DNA of 64,000 nt from Clostridia bacterium (GTDB lineage Bacteria; Bacillota; Clostridia; Christensenellales; CAG-138): assembly GCA_017525875.1 (NCBI GenBank), contig JAFXSG010000048.1, forward strand, positions 65,856 to 129,855. The letters run 5' to 3'. The position numbers and the translations under genes are program-made. This document shows positions 32,292 to 41,317 of the stretch, piece after piece. Numbering within the stretch: position 1 is the first letter of the stretch; every line of letters starts with the position of its first letter. The notes under the pieces are model-generated. The model did not search any database. It was not told the origin of the DNA and was given only the letters and a program-made list of their open reading frames with translations.

Positions 32292-33481
32292 CAATCCCAC
32301 CAGCCCTGCGGCCTTGAGTCGCTTGCTTTCCTCGGGTCATAGATCCTGAAGAGCCAGCTGCCGTCTGCGTCGCGGGTGCCGGCGTACGCGCCGAGCCGGA
32401 CGAACTCGATCCCAGGCAGCTCGATCCTTTTGTAGCGGGATTTTAGGAAACCGATCTCCGCGTCCTTCGGGAGCTCCGGGAGCTCGCGCAGTTCTCCGTC
32501 GAACACCCGCCCGTCCGCATCGGTGAGGTAATCCGCGGCGGAAAGCACCGCGAACCAGATCTCGTCGTCAGGAAAGAACTGGCTGTTGCCGGTCGGCTTA
32601 ACGTTCTCCATCACGAGTTCTCCGTCGAGCGTATAGATGCTCGTGATGCTGTTCCACGTTTTTTCGTACGGGTCCTCGCCCTCGCCGGGCACGCAGCCGA
32701 TGACGTATCTGCCGCCGAAAACGCCCCTGATATCGCCGAAGGGAGCCGTGTCTATCTCGCGGATGAAGTTGAAATCCTCATCGTAGAGCTTCGCGGGGCG
32801 CTTCACTGCGAAGCATGCCTCGCCGTAATCGGTGTGCTCATAGCCGCGGTCGATGAGAACATATTTGCCGTCTATATGAAGGATGCCGCCGAGGTTACCG
32901 ATGGGCATCTCCCCTTTTTCGAACGTGAACACGTTTTCGCGTTCCGCATCCGCGACCTCCGTGAGATACATCCCGTCGCTGAAATCATCCATATACTCCA
33001 CCGCAAACAGCATATCGCCGAGCAGCTCGTAATGCTTGCCCGGCTGCATCACGGAAAGATCGAAATCGTAGGGCAGGCCGAACTCCGTATAGAAGCCCGC
33101 TTCGGTATAGTACGACGGGTCGTCCGCATAGTCGGCGCGGAAGGAGCAGACGAGCTCGCCCGCCGCGTCGTAGACGTAGTGCAGGTCGCTCTCGCCGTCG
33201 ATGACGAGGTATTTCGCAGGCTCCGTGAAAATGGGGCCGTCCGTCAGCACGCCCGTCGGCCCCGGCGTCGGGAACACCGGGCGCGGGGTAGGCTCCGCTG
33301 TCGGCTCCGCGGTGAAGGCCGGCGTCGGTTCCGGCGTGGGCTCCGCGGTCGGTCCCGCTGTCGGCTCGGCGATGACGGCCGAAGTCGGCTCGGGCGTGGG
33401 CTCCGCGGGCGGGTTGGGGCCCGTGCAGGCGGCGGCCATAACGCACGCGAGCGCCAATACTATCGCAAGAATCCTTTTCAT
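32291..33481 (-). CDS. Lipoprotein with Pro/Thr/Glu stalk and beta-propeller-like domain, unknown
   Basis: The 396-residue product has a signal peptide and a lipobox (CVMAAAC, Cys about 19). Residues about 25-75 form a stalk of PEPTAGPTAEPTPEP type, followed by a beta-rich domain of 320 residues with repeated D-x-G turns (LVIDGESDLHYVYDAAGELV, IHIDGKYVLIDRG). These turns suggest a propeller or repeat sensor domain. It should be an outer-face lipoprotein. It follows a PstS-like lipoprotein on the same strand, 16 bases apart, with GGAACTCC-type ribosome sequence. Its architecture matches the lipoprotein at 1-818. The ligand is unknown. Confidence 0.78.
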   Translation of the reverse strand: MKRILAIVLALACVMAAACTGPNPPAEPTPEPTSAVIAEPTAGPTAEPTPEPTPAFTAEPTAEPTPRPVFPTPGPTGVLTDGPIFTEPAKYLVIDGESDLHYVYDAAGELVCSFRADYADDPSYYTEAGFYTEFGLPYDFDLSVMQPGKHYELLGDMLFAVEYMDDFSDGMYLTEVADAERENVFTFEKGEMPIGNLGGILHIDGKYVLIDRGYEHTDYGEACFAVKRPAKLYDEDFNFIREIDTAPFGDIRGVFGGRYVIGCVPGEGEDPYEKTWNSITSIYTLDGELVMENVKPTGNSQFFPDDEIWFAVLSAADYLTDADGRVFDGELRELPELPKDAEIGFLKSRYKRIELPGIEFVRLGAYAGTRDADGSWLFRIYDPRKASDSRPQGWWD

Positions 33482-33497
33482 GGGAGTTCCTTTCGGA

Positions 33498-34487
33498 TCA
33501 TTTTCCGCTTAGATCGAGCCCTCTCATATAGGGAACGTAGCCGCAGTCCGCAACGAAGTACTGGCCCTCTTCGGTCTCGAGCCAGTCGGCGATGTTCTTC
33601 ACGATCGGCTTTACGTTCGTTCGGGGCAGGATCGCGTAGAAGGGGTTGATGTAGGGGTAGTCGCCCGCGTTGATGCTCTCGTAGCTTGGCATCGTGCCCT
33701 CGACCGCGATGAACTTGAGATCCGGCAGGTTATACATGTTCTGCGCGTAATAATAGACCGAGTAGCCGATCGCGTTCGCGCTCGCGTCGTAGGCGGCGAT
33801 ATCCCGAATGACGTCCGACATGGTGTTTGAAACGACGATGATATCCGGGTCCGCCATCGGGACCTCCTTCATAACGAGGTCGAGCATCAGGGTCTGGCTG
33901 CCGCTGAGCTCCGGCCTCTGGAACGCCTTTATGGGCTGATCGAGGCCGCCGACCTCGCTCCAGTTCGTGATCTCGCCGGAGAAGATGCCGCGGATCTGCG
34001 CCTCGGTGAGGGTCTCCACGGGGTTGTTGCGGTTGGTGATGAAAACGAGCGCGTCGAGGCCGATCGGGCGCATGTCGAATTTGGTCTCGGGGCGGTGCTT
34101 TTCCTTGGTAGGCTTGCTGGCCTCGTAAACGAGCAGCAGGTCCGCCCTGCCCTCGGCAAGGGCGTCGTACGCGTAGTCGGTGGTGCTGAAATCGATCGTT
34201 TCGTTCGCCTCGTCCTCGGTGCAGCCGGTCACGACCTGCGCGAGAGCGAGCGCCATGGGGATGTTCGCCGTGGAGCCGTCGACCTTCGGATACTCTTCGA
34301 GAGAGCAGGAGGGCCGCTCGGCGGGAGCGGGCGTTTCGGGAGCCTCGGTGGGCGCGGCTGTCGGTCCGGCGGTCGCAATGGGCTCCTCAGTCGGTTCGGG
34401 CGTCGCGTCCGGGGTCACGCCGTGCACGCAGGCCGCCAGGCCGCAGGCCATCAGCGCGGCAAGAAGCAGAGCAATGAACTTTTTCAC
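33498..34487 (-). CDS. PstS-like phosphate/substrate-binding lipoprotein
   Basis: The 329-residue protein has a lipoprotein signal with CGLAAC and a Thr/Pro/Glu stalk (about 25-60). A periplasmic-binding-like domain of the PBP-like (PstS) type follows: LAEGRADLLLVYEASKPT, ITNRNNPVETLTEAQIRGIFSGEITNWSEVGG, AFQRPELSGSQTLML and DWLETEEGQYFVADCGYVP. Such proteins bind phosphate or other anions for an ABC importer, but no pstCAB is beside it, so it may be a sensor or a stand-alone binder. RRPELSGSQT-like residues match the substrate loop of PstS. It is 16 bases upstream of the propeller-like lipoprotein gene and likely in operon with it. Confidence 0.82.
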   Translation of the reverse strand: MKKFIALLLAALMACGLAACVHGVTPDATPEPTEEPIATAGPTAAPTEAPETPAPAERPSCSLEEYPKVDGSTANIPMALALAQVVTGCTEDEANETIDFSTTDYAYDALAEGRADLLLVYEASKPTKEKHRPETKFDMRPIGLDALVFITNRNNPVETLTEAQIRGIFSGEITNWSEVGGLDQPIKAFQRPELSGSQTLMLDLVMKEVPMADPDIIVVSNTMSDVIRDIAAYDASANAIGYSVYYYAQNMYNLPDLKFIAVEGTMPSYESINAGDYPYINPFYAILPRTNVKPIVKNIADWLETEEGQYFVADCGYVPYMRGLDLSGK

Positions 34488-34518
34488 GTGTCTTACCTCC
34501 TGATATGTTGGTTTGAGT

Positions 34519-36957
34519 TTATTTTCCTTCCACGCCGACGACGATATCGTCCATCAGCACCATGACGAGGAGCTGGCCGCGGCCGGCGCGGGCGTCGATG
34601 CGGATCTCCTCGGTGTTGAACGGGGTCCGCGTGCCGCTCTTCTGCACGGCGGCGAGGTCGCGCGGGACGGTGACGTGCATCGCGGCGGCGATGCGTGTGC
34701 CGTTCGAGCCGTTTTTCTTGAAGCCGAAGCACTGCACGCCCTTGCCGTTGCGGCCCTGGATCTCATGGTCGAAAACGAAGCTGCGCTTGGCGTAGCCGCG
34801 GTCGGTGACGGTCAGCAGCTCGCCCTCGTCCGTGATGTGGCCGGCATACAGCACCCTGTCGTTCGGCTCCAGCTTGATGCCCTTGACGCCGGCGCTGACG
34901 CGGCCGGTGACGGGGACGCTGGACGCCTCGAATCGTATGCTCATGCCGCCCTCGGTCACGAGGATGATGCTGTCATCCTCCGCGGGCTCGGGTATGTATT
35001 CGACGGAGAGCAGCGCGTCGCCCTCCTTGAGCGCGGCGGCGGCGATGCGCCTTGTGCGCGTGTTGTATTCCTTCGCTTCGGTGCATTTGACCAGACCGCT
35101 CGCGGTGTAGAAGAACAGCATGCCCCCCGTGAACGCGTCCTCAAAGCAGGCGAGGATCTTTTCGCCCTGCTCCACCTCCACGATCGCGGAGAGGTTGGTC
35201 GGCTTCTGCGTGGGCTTGGTGGTCTCGGGGATATCGCTGACGGGCAGGGTTATAAGCCCGCCGTGGCTCGTGAACAGCCTTAGGCTGCGGTCGGTCTGCG
35301 TGGCGTAGACGGCGATGGGCTTGTCCTGCTCCATGAGCTCCTGCGTGAGGAGCTTCGGCGCGAGCCTTCTCAGGCGGTTGTCGGGCAGGAGCAGCACCGT
35401 GGCGGGTTCGGATATCGCTTCCGGAGTATCGAGCTCGATCTCCTCGCCGTCGCTCTCGATAAGCTGGGTCCTGCGCGGGGAGTCGAACATTTTGCGGATC
35501 TCGGTCAGCTCGTCGATGATCAGCGCGTGAAGCTTTTTCTTGCTGCCGAGGATCGCGCAGAGGCGCTCGATCTGGCGCTTTACGTCCTTGCATTCGCGCT
35601 CGATCTCGAGCTGTTCGAGGTTGGTCAGGCGCTGCAGCCTCAGGTCGAGGATGGCTTCCGCCTGGATCGCGGTCAGCTCGAACCTCGTCATCAGGGCCTG
35701 CTTCGCTTCCTTCGGGGATTTGGAGGCGCGGATCAGCGCGATGACCTCGTCGATATTGAGAAGAGCGATCATGAGGCCGTCGAGGATATGCGCGCGGCGC
35801 TCCGCCTGCTCGAGCTCGTTCTTCGAGCGCCTGGTGACGACGTCCTCCTGGTGGCGGATGTAGTAATCGATGAGCTCGGGGAGACTCAGAAGCTTCGGCT
35901 TGCCGTCCGCGATCGCGACCATGATGACGCTGACGGTCTTCTGCAGGTCGGAATACTTGAAGAGGGCGTTCAGCACCTTGTTGGGATCACAGTCCTTCCT
36001 GACCTCTATGACGGCGCGGACGCCCATGCGGTCGGACTCGTCGCGGATGTCGCTGATCGCGGCGAAGGCGGATCTGCTCTTCTGCTGCACGAGCGCTAAG
36101 ACCTTTTCGAGCGCGGCGGCCTTGTTCACCTGGTACGGGAACTCGGTGATGACGATGTTCGTTTTGCCGTTTTTGAGCGGCTCGAAATGCGTTTTTGCCC
36201 TGTTGATCAGCTTGCCCCTGCCTGTTTCGTAGGCGGTGCGGATCTCCGGAGAATCCAGAAGGTAGCCGCCCGTCGGGAAATCCGGGCAGGGCATGATCGA
36301 AAGCAGTTTATCAAGGCTGATATCCGGGTCCTTTATCCTCGCGATGACCGCGTCGATCGCCTCGGCCGGGTTGTGCGGGGGGATGCTCGTCGTGAGGCCG
36401 ACGGCGATGCCGTTCGAGCCGTTGATGAGCAGGTTGGGGAAGCGGCTCGGGAGGATGTCCGGCTCCTTCAGCGTGTCGTCGAAATTGAGGCTGAACTTGA
36501 CGGTGTCCTTATCTATATCGCGCAGCATCTGCATCGCGGCGGCGGTCATCCTCGCCTCCGTATAGCGCATCGCGGCGGCGGAGTCGCCGTCCATGCTGCC
36601 GAAATTGCCGTGACCGTCCACCATCGGGACCCGCATATTGAAATCCTGCGCCATGCGGACCATCGCGTCGTAGACCGAGCTGTCGCCGTGGGGATGATAC
36701 TTGCCAAGGCAGTCGCCGACGATACGGGCGGACTTGCGGTGCGGCTTGTCCGGGCCGAGGCCGAGCTCCATCATCGTGTAGAGGATGCGGCGCTGAACGG
36801 GCTTGAGTCCGTCCTCGACGCGGGGCAGAGCGCGCTCCAGAATGACGTGCTCCGCGTAGGGCATCATGGACTGGTGCATGACGTCGTCCATGCTTTTGAG
36901 GATGATGGGGATCTTCGGTTCGGCCGGTGTGTTTTTGTTGGTTGTTTTTTTTGCCAT
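34519..36957 (-). CDS. Type II topoisomerase subunit A (GyrA/ParC-like)
   Basis: The 812-residue protein is the breakage-reunion subunit: [19 protein letters not shown] carries the quinolone-resistance region (Ser93/94, Asp97), AAMRYTEAR holds catalytic Tyr132, and the C-terminal beta-pinwheel contains a poor GyrA-box-like GRNGKGV. It acts with a GyrB/ParE-type partner not present in this window. The degenerate GyrA box suggests a ParC-like decatenase or a second gyrase-type enzyme; the sequence cannot decide. The PstS-like gene is downstream. The start ATG 36957 lies 3 bases after the rpe stop, with no clear ribosome site, so coupled translation is likely. Confidence 0.9.
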   Translation of the reverse strand: MAKKTTNKNTPAEPKIPIILKSMDDVMHQSMMPYAEHVILERALPRVEDGLKPVQRRILYTMMELGLGPDKPHRKSARIVGDCLGKYHPHGDSSVYDAMVRMAQDFNMRVPMVDGHGNFGSMDGDSAAAMRYTEARMTAAAMQMLRDIDKDTVKFSLNFDDTLKEPDILPSRFPNLLINGSNGIAVGLTTSIPPHNPAEAIDAVIARIKDPDISLDKLLSIMPCPDFPTGGYLLDSPEIRTAYETGRGKLINRAKTHFEPLKNGKTNIVITEFPYQVNKAAALEKVLALVQQKSRSAFAAISDIRDESDRMGVRAVIEVRKDCDPNKVLNALFKYSDLQKTVSVIMVAIADGKPKLLSLPELIDYYIRHQEDVVTRRSKNELEQAERRAHILDGLMIALLNIDEVIALIRASKSPKEAKQALMTRFELTAIQAEAILDLRLQRLTNLEQLEIERECKDVKRQIERLCAILGSKKKLHALIIDELTEIRKMFDSPRRTQLIESDGEEIELDTPEAISEPATVLLLPDNRLRRLAPKLLTQELMEQDKPIAVYATQTDRSLRLFTSHGGLITLPVSDIPETTKPTQKPTNLSAIVEVEQGEKILACFEDAFTGGMLFFYTASGLVKCTEAKEYNTRTRRIAAAALKEGDALLSVEYIPEPAEDDSIILVTEGGMSIRFEASSVPVTGRVSAGVKGIKLEPNDRVLYAGHITDEGELLTVTDRGYAKRSFVFDHEIQGRNGKGVQCFGFKKNGSNGTRIAAAMHVTVPRDLAAVQKSGTRTPFNTEEIRIDARAGRGQLLVMVLMDDIVVGVEGK

Positions 36958-36960
36958 GGT

Positions 36961-37614
36961 TTATTTTGTGTTTTTAAGCGTTTCTATCATCTTTGCGGGA
37001 TCCGGGCTTGAGTAAACGGCGTTGCCGGCCACGAGCACGGTCGCGCCGTAACCGGCGCAGAGCTTCGCGGTCTCGGCGTTCACGCCGCCGTCGACCTCGA
37101 TCTCGACGTCCCGAAGGCCCCGCTCGTCCAGCATTTTCCTGATGACCTTTATCTTTTCCGCGGCTTCCCTGATGAACTTCTGCCCGCCGAAGCCGGGGTT
37201 GACGGTCATAACGAGCACGAGGTCGCAGCTTTCGAGAAGGTATTCGATCGCAGAGGGCGGGGTCTGCGGATTGAGCGCGACGCCCGCCTTCATGCCGAGC
37301 GAGCGGATGAGCTGCAGCGTACGGTGGGCGTGCCTGTCCGCCTCGATATGGATCGTGACGATATCCGCGCCGGCGTTTTTGAAATCCTGCACCCATTTGG
37401 CGGGTTCATTCACCATAAGGTGCGCGTCGAAAACGAGGTCGGTGTGCTTGCGCAGAGCTTTGGTCATCGGCGCGCCGAAGGTGATGTTCGGAACGAAAGC
37501 GCCGTCCATGACGTCGAGATGGACCCAGTCCGCCCCCCAGGGGCGAAGCAGGTCGACCGCCTGCCCGAGCGCGGCGTAATCGGCGGAGAGGATCGAAGGA
37601 GCGATCTTAATCAT
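36961..37614 (-). CDS. rpe: Ribulose-phosphate 3-epimerase
   Basis: The 217-residue TIM-barrel enzyme interconverts ribulose 5-phosphate and xylulose 5-phosphate in the pentose phosphate pathway. The motifs are IAPSILSADYAALGQ, HLDVMDGAFVPN with the metal-binding His/Asp, VMTVNPGFGGQKF and EVDGGV. The length is normal. It overlaps the rsgA end by 8 bases and has AGGAGGCAT as ribosome site. It closes the conserved clostridial prpC-pknB-rsgA-rpe series. Confidence 0.96.
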   Translation of the reverse strand: MIKIAPSILSADYAALGQAVDLLRPWGADWVHLDVMDGAFVPNITFGAPMTKALRKHTDLVFDAHLMVNEPAKWVQDFKNAGADIVTIHIEADRHAHRTLQLIRSLGMKAGVALNPQTPPSAIEYLLESCDLVLVMTVNPGFGGQKFIREAAEKIKVIRKMLDERGLRDVEIEVDGGVNAETAKLCAGYGATVLVAGNAVYSSPDPAKMIETLKNTK

Positions 37615-38539
37615 ATTTATGCCTCCTGTGTTCGGCCGCTTCGTTCACGAGCCGAACGTATCTTTCGTAGCGTTCCCTGTGTATTCCTTTGGTTTTTCCG
37701 GTATTCTTATCGATGATGAGCTCTTTTTTCACGCGGCAGCCCGGTTCGGTGATGTGCAGGCAGCCCGAGAAGCGGCAGTTCTCCTCCTCGCCGCGAAGCT
37801 CCGGGTACAGGAGCCTTATCTCCTCAGGCTCGAGCTCGAGCGCGTCGAGCAGCGAAAAGCCCGGCGTATCGAGCACCGCGCCGCCCGACGGCAGCGGGAT
37901 CAGCTCCGTGTGCCGCGTCGTGTGGCGGCCGCGCTCCGTCTTTTCGGACAGGCTGCCGACCTTGAGCCCCGCGCCGGGGAGCAGGGCGTTGAGCAGCGAG
38001 CTTTTCCCCACCGCGGACTGCCCCGCGAGGCAGATGACGCCGCTTGCAAGATAGGGACGGACTTCATCGAGCCCCTCCCCCGTCGCGGCGGAAACGCGGT
38101 GGATGCGGTACCCCGCCGGGACGTACTGCCGCGCTATGGAATCGACGGCGGTTTCCTCCGCCTCGTCGCATTTGTTTATTATCAGGATCGGCTCTATCCC
38201 GTACTTTTCGGCGAGGATCAAAAGCTTGTCCACGAGCAGGAGATCCGGCAGCGGCTTTGACGCCGCGATCACGATGAAGAGCCGGTCGATATTGGCGCAG
38301 GCGGGGCGGATGAGCTCGTTTTTCCGCGGGAGGATGCTCATCAGGTACCCGGTTTTTGCTTTGCCGTCCGGCGTTTGCTGCTCCGCGTACTCGGTGCGGT
38401 CGCCCACGGCGGGCGTTATGGCCTGCTTTCGGAAAAGGCCCCTCGCCTTGCAGACGCAGGTGCCGCCGTCCTCCGAAAGGACGGTATAGAAGCCGCCCAC
38501 GCCCTTGATTATTATCCCTTTTTTAATGCTTTCGCTCAA
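37607..38539 (-). CDS. rsgA: Ribosome small-subunit GTPase RsgA
   Basis: The 310-residue protein has an OB-fold start, a circularly permuted GTPase domain with NKCD (about 125) before the P-loop GQSAVGKSS (about 170) and DTPGFSLL, and a zinc-binding end (ENCRFSGCLHITEPGCRVK). RsgA matures the 30S subunit. No ATG lies near the N-terminus. The best start is TTG at 38537-38539, after GGGATAAAGA, just past the pknB stop; the longer open frame is the shadow of PASTA coding. It overlaps rpe by 8 bases. Confidence 0.92.
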   Translation of the reverse strand: MSESIKKGIIIKGVGGFYTVLSEDGGTCVCKARGLFRKQAITPAVGDRTEYAEQQTPDGKAKTGYLMSILPRKNELIRPACANIDRLFIVIAASKPLPDLLLVDKLLILAEKYGIEPILIINKCDEAEETAVDSIARQYVPAGYRIHRVSAATGEGLDEVRPYLASGVICLAGQSAVGKSSLLNALLPGAGLKVGSLSEKTERGRHTTRHTELIPLPSGGAVLDTPGFSLLDALELEPEEIRLLYPELRGEEENCRFSGCLHITEPGCRVKKELIIDKNTGKTKGIHRERYERYVRLVNEAAEHRRHKYD

Positions 38540-38552
38540 ATCTTTATCCCGG

Positions 38553-40436
38553 TCAATTTGTGAATACGGCGGTGAGGCGCAGTATCTCCGCGCCGTCCGA
38601 CAGCACCGCGAGCGTGTATTCGCCCTCCTGCAGGTAGCCGGCGACGAAGCTGATGGGTATCGTCCCCTCCGTAGGCGGCAGAGTGTTCTCATACAGCGTG
38701 AACTCGCCGTATTCGCCGAGGAGCACGACCTCCACTGTCCTGTCGTCATCCTCCGCGGGCAGCTCGAAGCTGATCTCCGCGGTCGCTTCCCTCGCAAGGT
38801 CGGGGTTGAGATAGATCTCCACCCTGGTGGACGCGGGCAGGAACGGCAGCCCCGCGCTCGGGTACTGGTCCTCAACGAGCCTGCCGGACGCGTCTGACGA
38901 GCCCTTGTAGCCGAGGCCGAAGCTGAAGCGGCGGTTCACCGCGCCGTAAACGTCCAGGATCTGGTTCACGCCGCCGAGCGTGGCGACGGTCGTAAGATCC
39001 GGCATGGGAACGAGCGTGACGCCCCTCCAGCCGGAGATGATGACGCTGACGGTCTCCTCGCCCGGAACGATCTCCGTCCCCTCCGGGATGGACTGCCAGA
39101 TGATGGTGCCCTCCGCTGCGTCGCTCGATTCGTAGCTTATGGAGTCGATGCCGATGCTGACCGCCGCAAGCTTTTCCGCGGCCTCCTCGAGGGTCATGCC
39201 CACGAGATCGGTCATGTTCACGGACGGCGCTCCGCTTGAGAGCCATACGTCCACAGTGGCGCCCTTTTCGTACGCCGTGCCGGACTCGGGCGACTGCCTG
39301 CAGACGTTGCCGCTCGGGTAGTCCGGGTCGGATATCGTCCCCGCGACGCGGATCTCGAACTCACGGTTTTTGAGGAGCGTGGTCGCTTCTTCAAGCGTGC
39401 GGTCGAGCAGGTCGGGCACCTTTGAAAGGTTTTCCTTGTTGCCGTTTCCGAACACCGCGAGGCCGGCGATCATGCCGATCACCAGCGCGACGATCAGCGC
39501 GGCGGGCAGGATGAAATGCCAGAGCCTGGCGCGGGAAACGGGTCCCTCGGGCTCCTCTTCATCCGAGGCATGCCGCGTGACGACGTCCGGGTCGAGGAAG
39601 GCGAAGCGGTTCTCCGGCTCTCTCAGGGCGCGGATCAGATCGCTCTTCATGGCCTCCGCCGAAGGATAGCGGTTCGCCGGGTCCTTCGCGGTCGCCTTCA
39701 CGATCACGTCGCTGAGGGCCGGGGAGATGGACGCGTCCTCCTCCATGGGCGGGACGAGGCGTTCGTTGACCTGCTTATAGGCGATCTGCACCGGCGTTTC
39801 GCCGTCGAAGGGCGGGTGGCCGAGCAGCATTTCATACAGCATGACGCCGACGGAGTACAGGTCGCTCTGCGGGCTGACGGGCTCGCCGCTGACCTGCTCC
39901 GGCGAGATATAATGCACGGAGCCGACCACGTTTTTGCCGTTGAAGGTGATCGTGTTCGAGGCGGTATCCTTCGCGATGCCGAAATCCGTGAGCTTGATCG
40001 TTTTGTCGGTGGAGATGAGCACGTTCTGCGGCTTCACGTCCCTGTGGACGTAGCCGCCGCCGTGCGCTGCCTCGAGCGCGTTCAGCACGCGGCAGGCGAT
40101 GTGCACCGCCGCCCTCGGGCTGAGCCGCCCGTGCTCGCCGAGATATTCCTTGAGGGTCATGCCCTCCACGTATTCGAGGATGATATAGTTCCGTCCGTCG
40201 TATTCGCCGAAGCCGTAGGCGCGGACGATGTTCGGGCAGTCCAGCGAAAGCACGGCCTTCGCCTCGCGTTCGAAGCGGCGGGTGTACTGCGGATCCGAGC
40301 AGTATTCGCGCTTGATCATCTTGACGGCGACTTGGCGGTCCTCCACGCTGTCCCTCGCAAGATAGACCTCGGCCATGCCGCCGATGCCGAGCTCGCTTTC
40401 GATCGTGTATCGGTTTTCAAGCACGGTACCTGTCAA
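38553..40436 (-). CDS. pknB: PrkC-type Ser/Thr protein kinase with PASTA domains
   Basis: The 627-residue membrane kinase has an N-terminal kinase domain (P-loop GIGGMAEVY at about 17-25, Lys39, HRDVKPQN, DFGIAK, SPEQ). A single membrane helix at about 306-330 and three PASTA-like repeats (about 340-550) follow, with an extra C-terminal beta domain. PASTA modules bind muropeptides and peptidoglycan, so the kinase senses cell-wall state. Its partner phosphatase prpC overlaps its start by 4 bases. The C-terminal 70 residues after the third PASTA (SFELPAEDDDRTVEVV) are not a PASTA and look unusual. Confidence 0.95.
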   Translation of the reverse strand: MTGTVLENRYTIESELGIGGMAEVYLARDSVEDRQVAVKMIKREYCSDPQYTRRFEREAKAVLSLDCPNIVRAYGFGEYDGRNYIILEYVEGMTLKEYLGEHGRLSPRAAVHIACRVLNALEAAHGGGYVHRDVKPQNVLISTDKTIKLTDFGIAKDTASNTITFNGKNVVGSVHYISPEQVSGEPVSPQSDLYSVGVMLYEMLLGHPPFDGETPVQIAYKQVNERLVPPMEEDASISPALSDVIVKATAKDPANRYPSAEAMKSDLIRALREPENRFAFLDPDVVTRHASDEEEPEGPVSRARLWHFILPAALIVALVIGMIAGLAVFGNGNKENLSKVPDLLDRTLEEATTLLKNREFEIRVAGTISDPDYPSGNVCRQSPESGTAYEKGATVDVWLSSGAPSVNMTDLVGMTLEEAAEKLAAVSIGIDSISYESSDAAEGTIIWQSIPEGTEIVPGEETVSVIISGWRGVTLVPMPDLTTVATLGGVNQILDVYGAVNRRFSFGLGYKGSSDASGRLVEDQYPSAGLPFLPASTRVEIYLNPDLAREATAEISFELPAEDDDRTVEVVLLGEYGEFTLYENTLPPTEGTIPISFVAGYLQEGEYTLAVLSDGAEILRLTAVFTN

Positions 40437-41161
40437 AGCAGCTCACCTCCCCTGTTTTCGACAAGGACGACGGTGACGTTGTCGCTCGAACCGTTTGCAA
40501 GAGCGGCCTCGGTCAGCTTATCGCAGGCGTCGAGCAGGTCCTCCCGGTTTTTGAGGATGTTCTCCATCTCCGTCCTCGAAAGGCTGCCGTGGAGACCGTC
40601 CGAGCAGAGCATGAGCACGTCTCCGCGCTGCCAGGTGCTTTGAGCGGTGTCCGCCTTCACAAACTGCGCGGTGCCGACGGCACGGGTGAGGATATTCCTC
40701 TGTGGGTGCGTGTCCGCCTGCTTTCTCGTGATAACGCCGGACTGCACGAGCTCCTCAACGAAGCTGTGGTCGCGGGAGAGCTGCCTCAGGTGCTCGCCGT
40801 CGAAGAGGTAGAGCCGGCTGTCGCCCACGTTGGCATACACGATGCGCGATGGCTCGACGTAGGCCATGATGACCGTGGTGCCCATGCCGCTGCAGTCCCC
40901 GTCGCTCGAAGCCACGTCGAAAATGCGGTGATTCGCATAGCTTATCGCGTGCTGGAGCAGGATCTGCTTGCGGGGTTCATCGGTCCTTTCAACGTATTCG
41001 CGGATCGAGTCAACGGCAATAAGGCTGGCGACGTTGCCGGCCTTGTGCCCTCCCATTCCGTCCGCGACGACCACGACGGGCTTCTCGCCCGCCTCCGGCA
41101 CGGAGAAATAATCCTGATTCGTTTGTCTTTGACCGATCTCGGTCCTGTATGCGTAGATCAT
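40433..41161 (-). CDS. prpC: PP2C-family Ser/Thr phosphatase
   Basis: The 242-residue protein contains the PP2C metal motifs: VVVADGMGGHKAGN, GMGTTVIMAYV, VGDSRLYLF, MLCSDGLHGSL and GSSDNVTVVLV. It would remove phosphate placed by the adjacent PASTA kinase. The ATG at 41161 has AAGGACACACC upstream. That ribosome site sits immediately beside a GTAGGGGCGG element (41187-41312) that separates it from rlmN. It overlaps pknB by 4 bases (ATGA). Confidence 0.95.
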   Translation of the reverse strand: MIYAYRTEIGQRQTNQDYFSVPEAGEKPVVVVADGMGGHKAGNVASLIAVDSIREYVERTDEPRKQILLQHAISYANHRIFDVASSDGDCSGMGTTVIMAYVEPSRIVYANVGDSRLYLFDGEHLRQLSRDHSFVEELVQSGVITRKQADTHPQRNILTRAVGTAQFVKADTAQSTWQRGDVLMLCSDGLHGSLSRTEMENILKNREDLLDACDKLTEAALANGSSDNVTVVLVENRGGELL

Positions 41162-41186
41162 GGTGTGTCCTTATTATTTAGACGTC

Positions 41187-41312
41187 GTAGGGGCGGCAAT
41201 CTGCCGCCCGCTTTGTTTCGGGCACGGAAAGCGAGGAAGGAACGCCGTTTTCCGCCGGTTTTTCCCTTTCAGGATAATTGTTTTCAGGCGGGCGGCAGGT
41301 TGCCGCCCCTAC
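41187..41312. repeat. GTAGGGGCGG element, copy C, inside an operon
   Basis: The 126-base copy has ends GTAGGGGCGGCAATCTGCC and GGCAGGTTGCCGCCCCTAC, a nearly perfect inverted repeat of about 25 bases. It lies between rlmN and prpC, genes that are otherwise tightly packed and co-directional, and ends about 15 bases before the prpC ribosome site. Confidence 0.88.
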
Positions 41313-41317
41313 TGATT

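Noticed and set aside
33498..34487. A phosphate ABC transporter operon (pst)
   Set aside because: Only the binding protein is present, with an operon partner of unknown type; pstC, pstA and pstB are not in the window.
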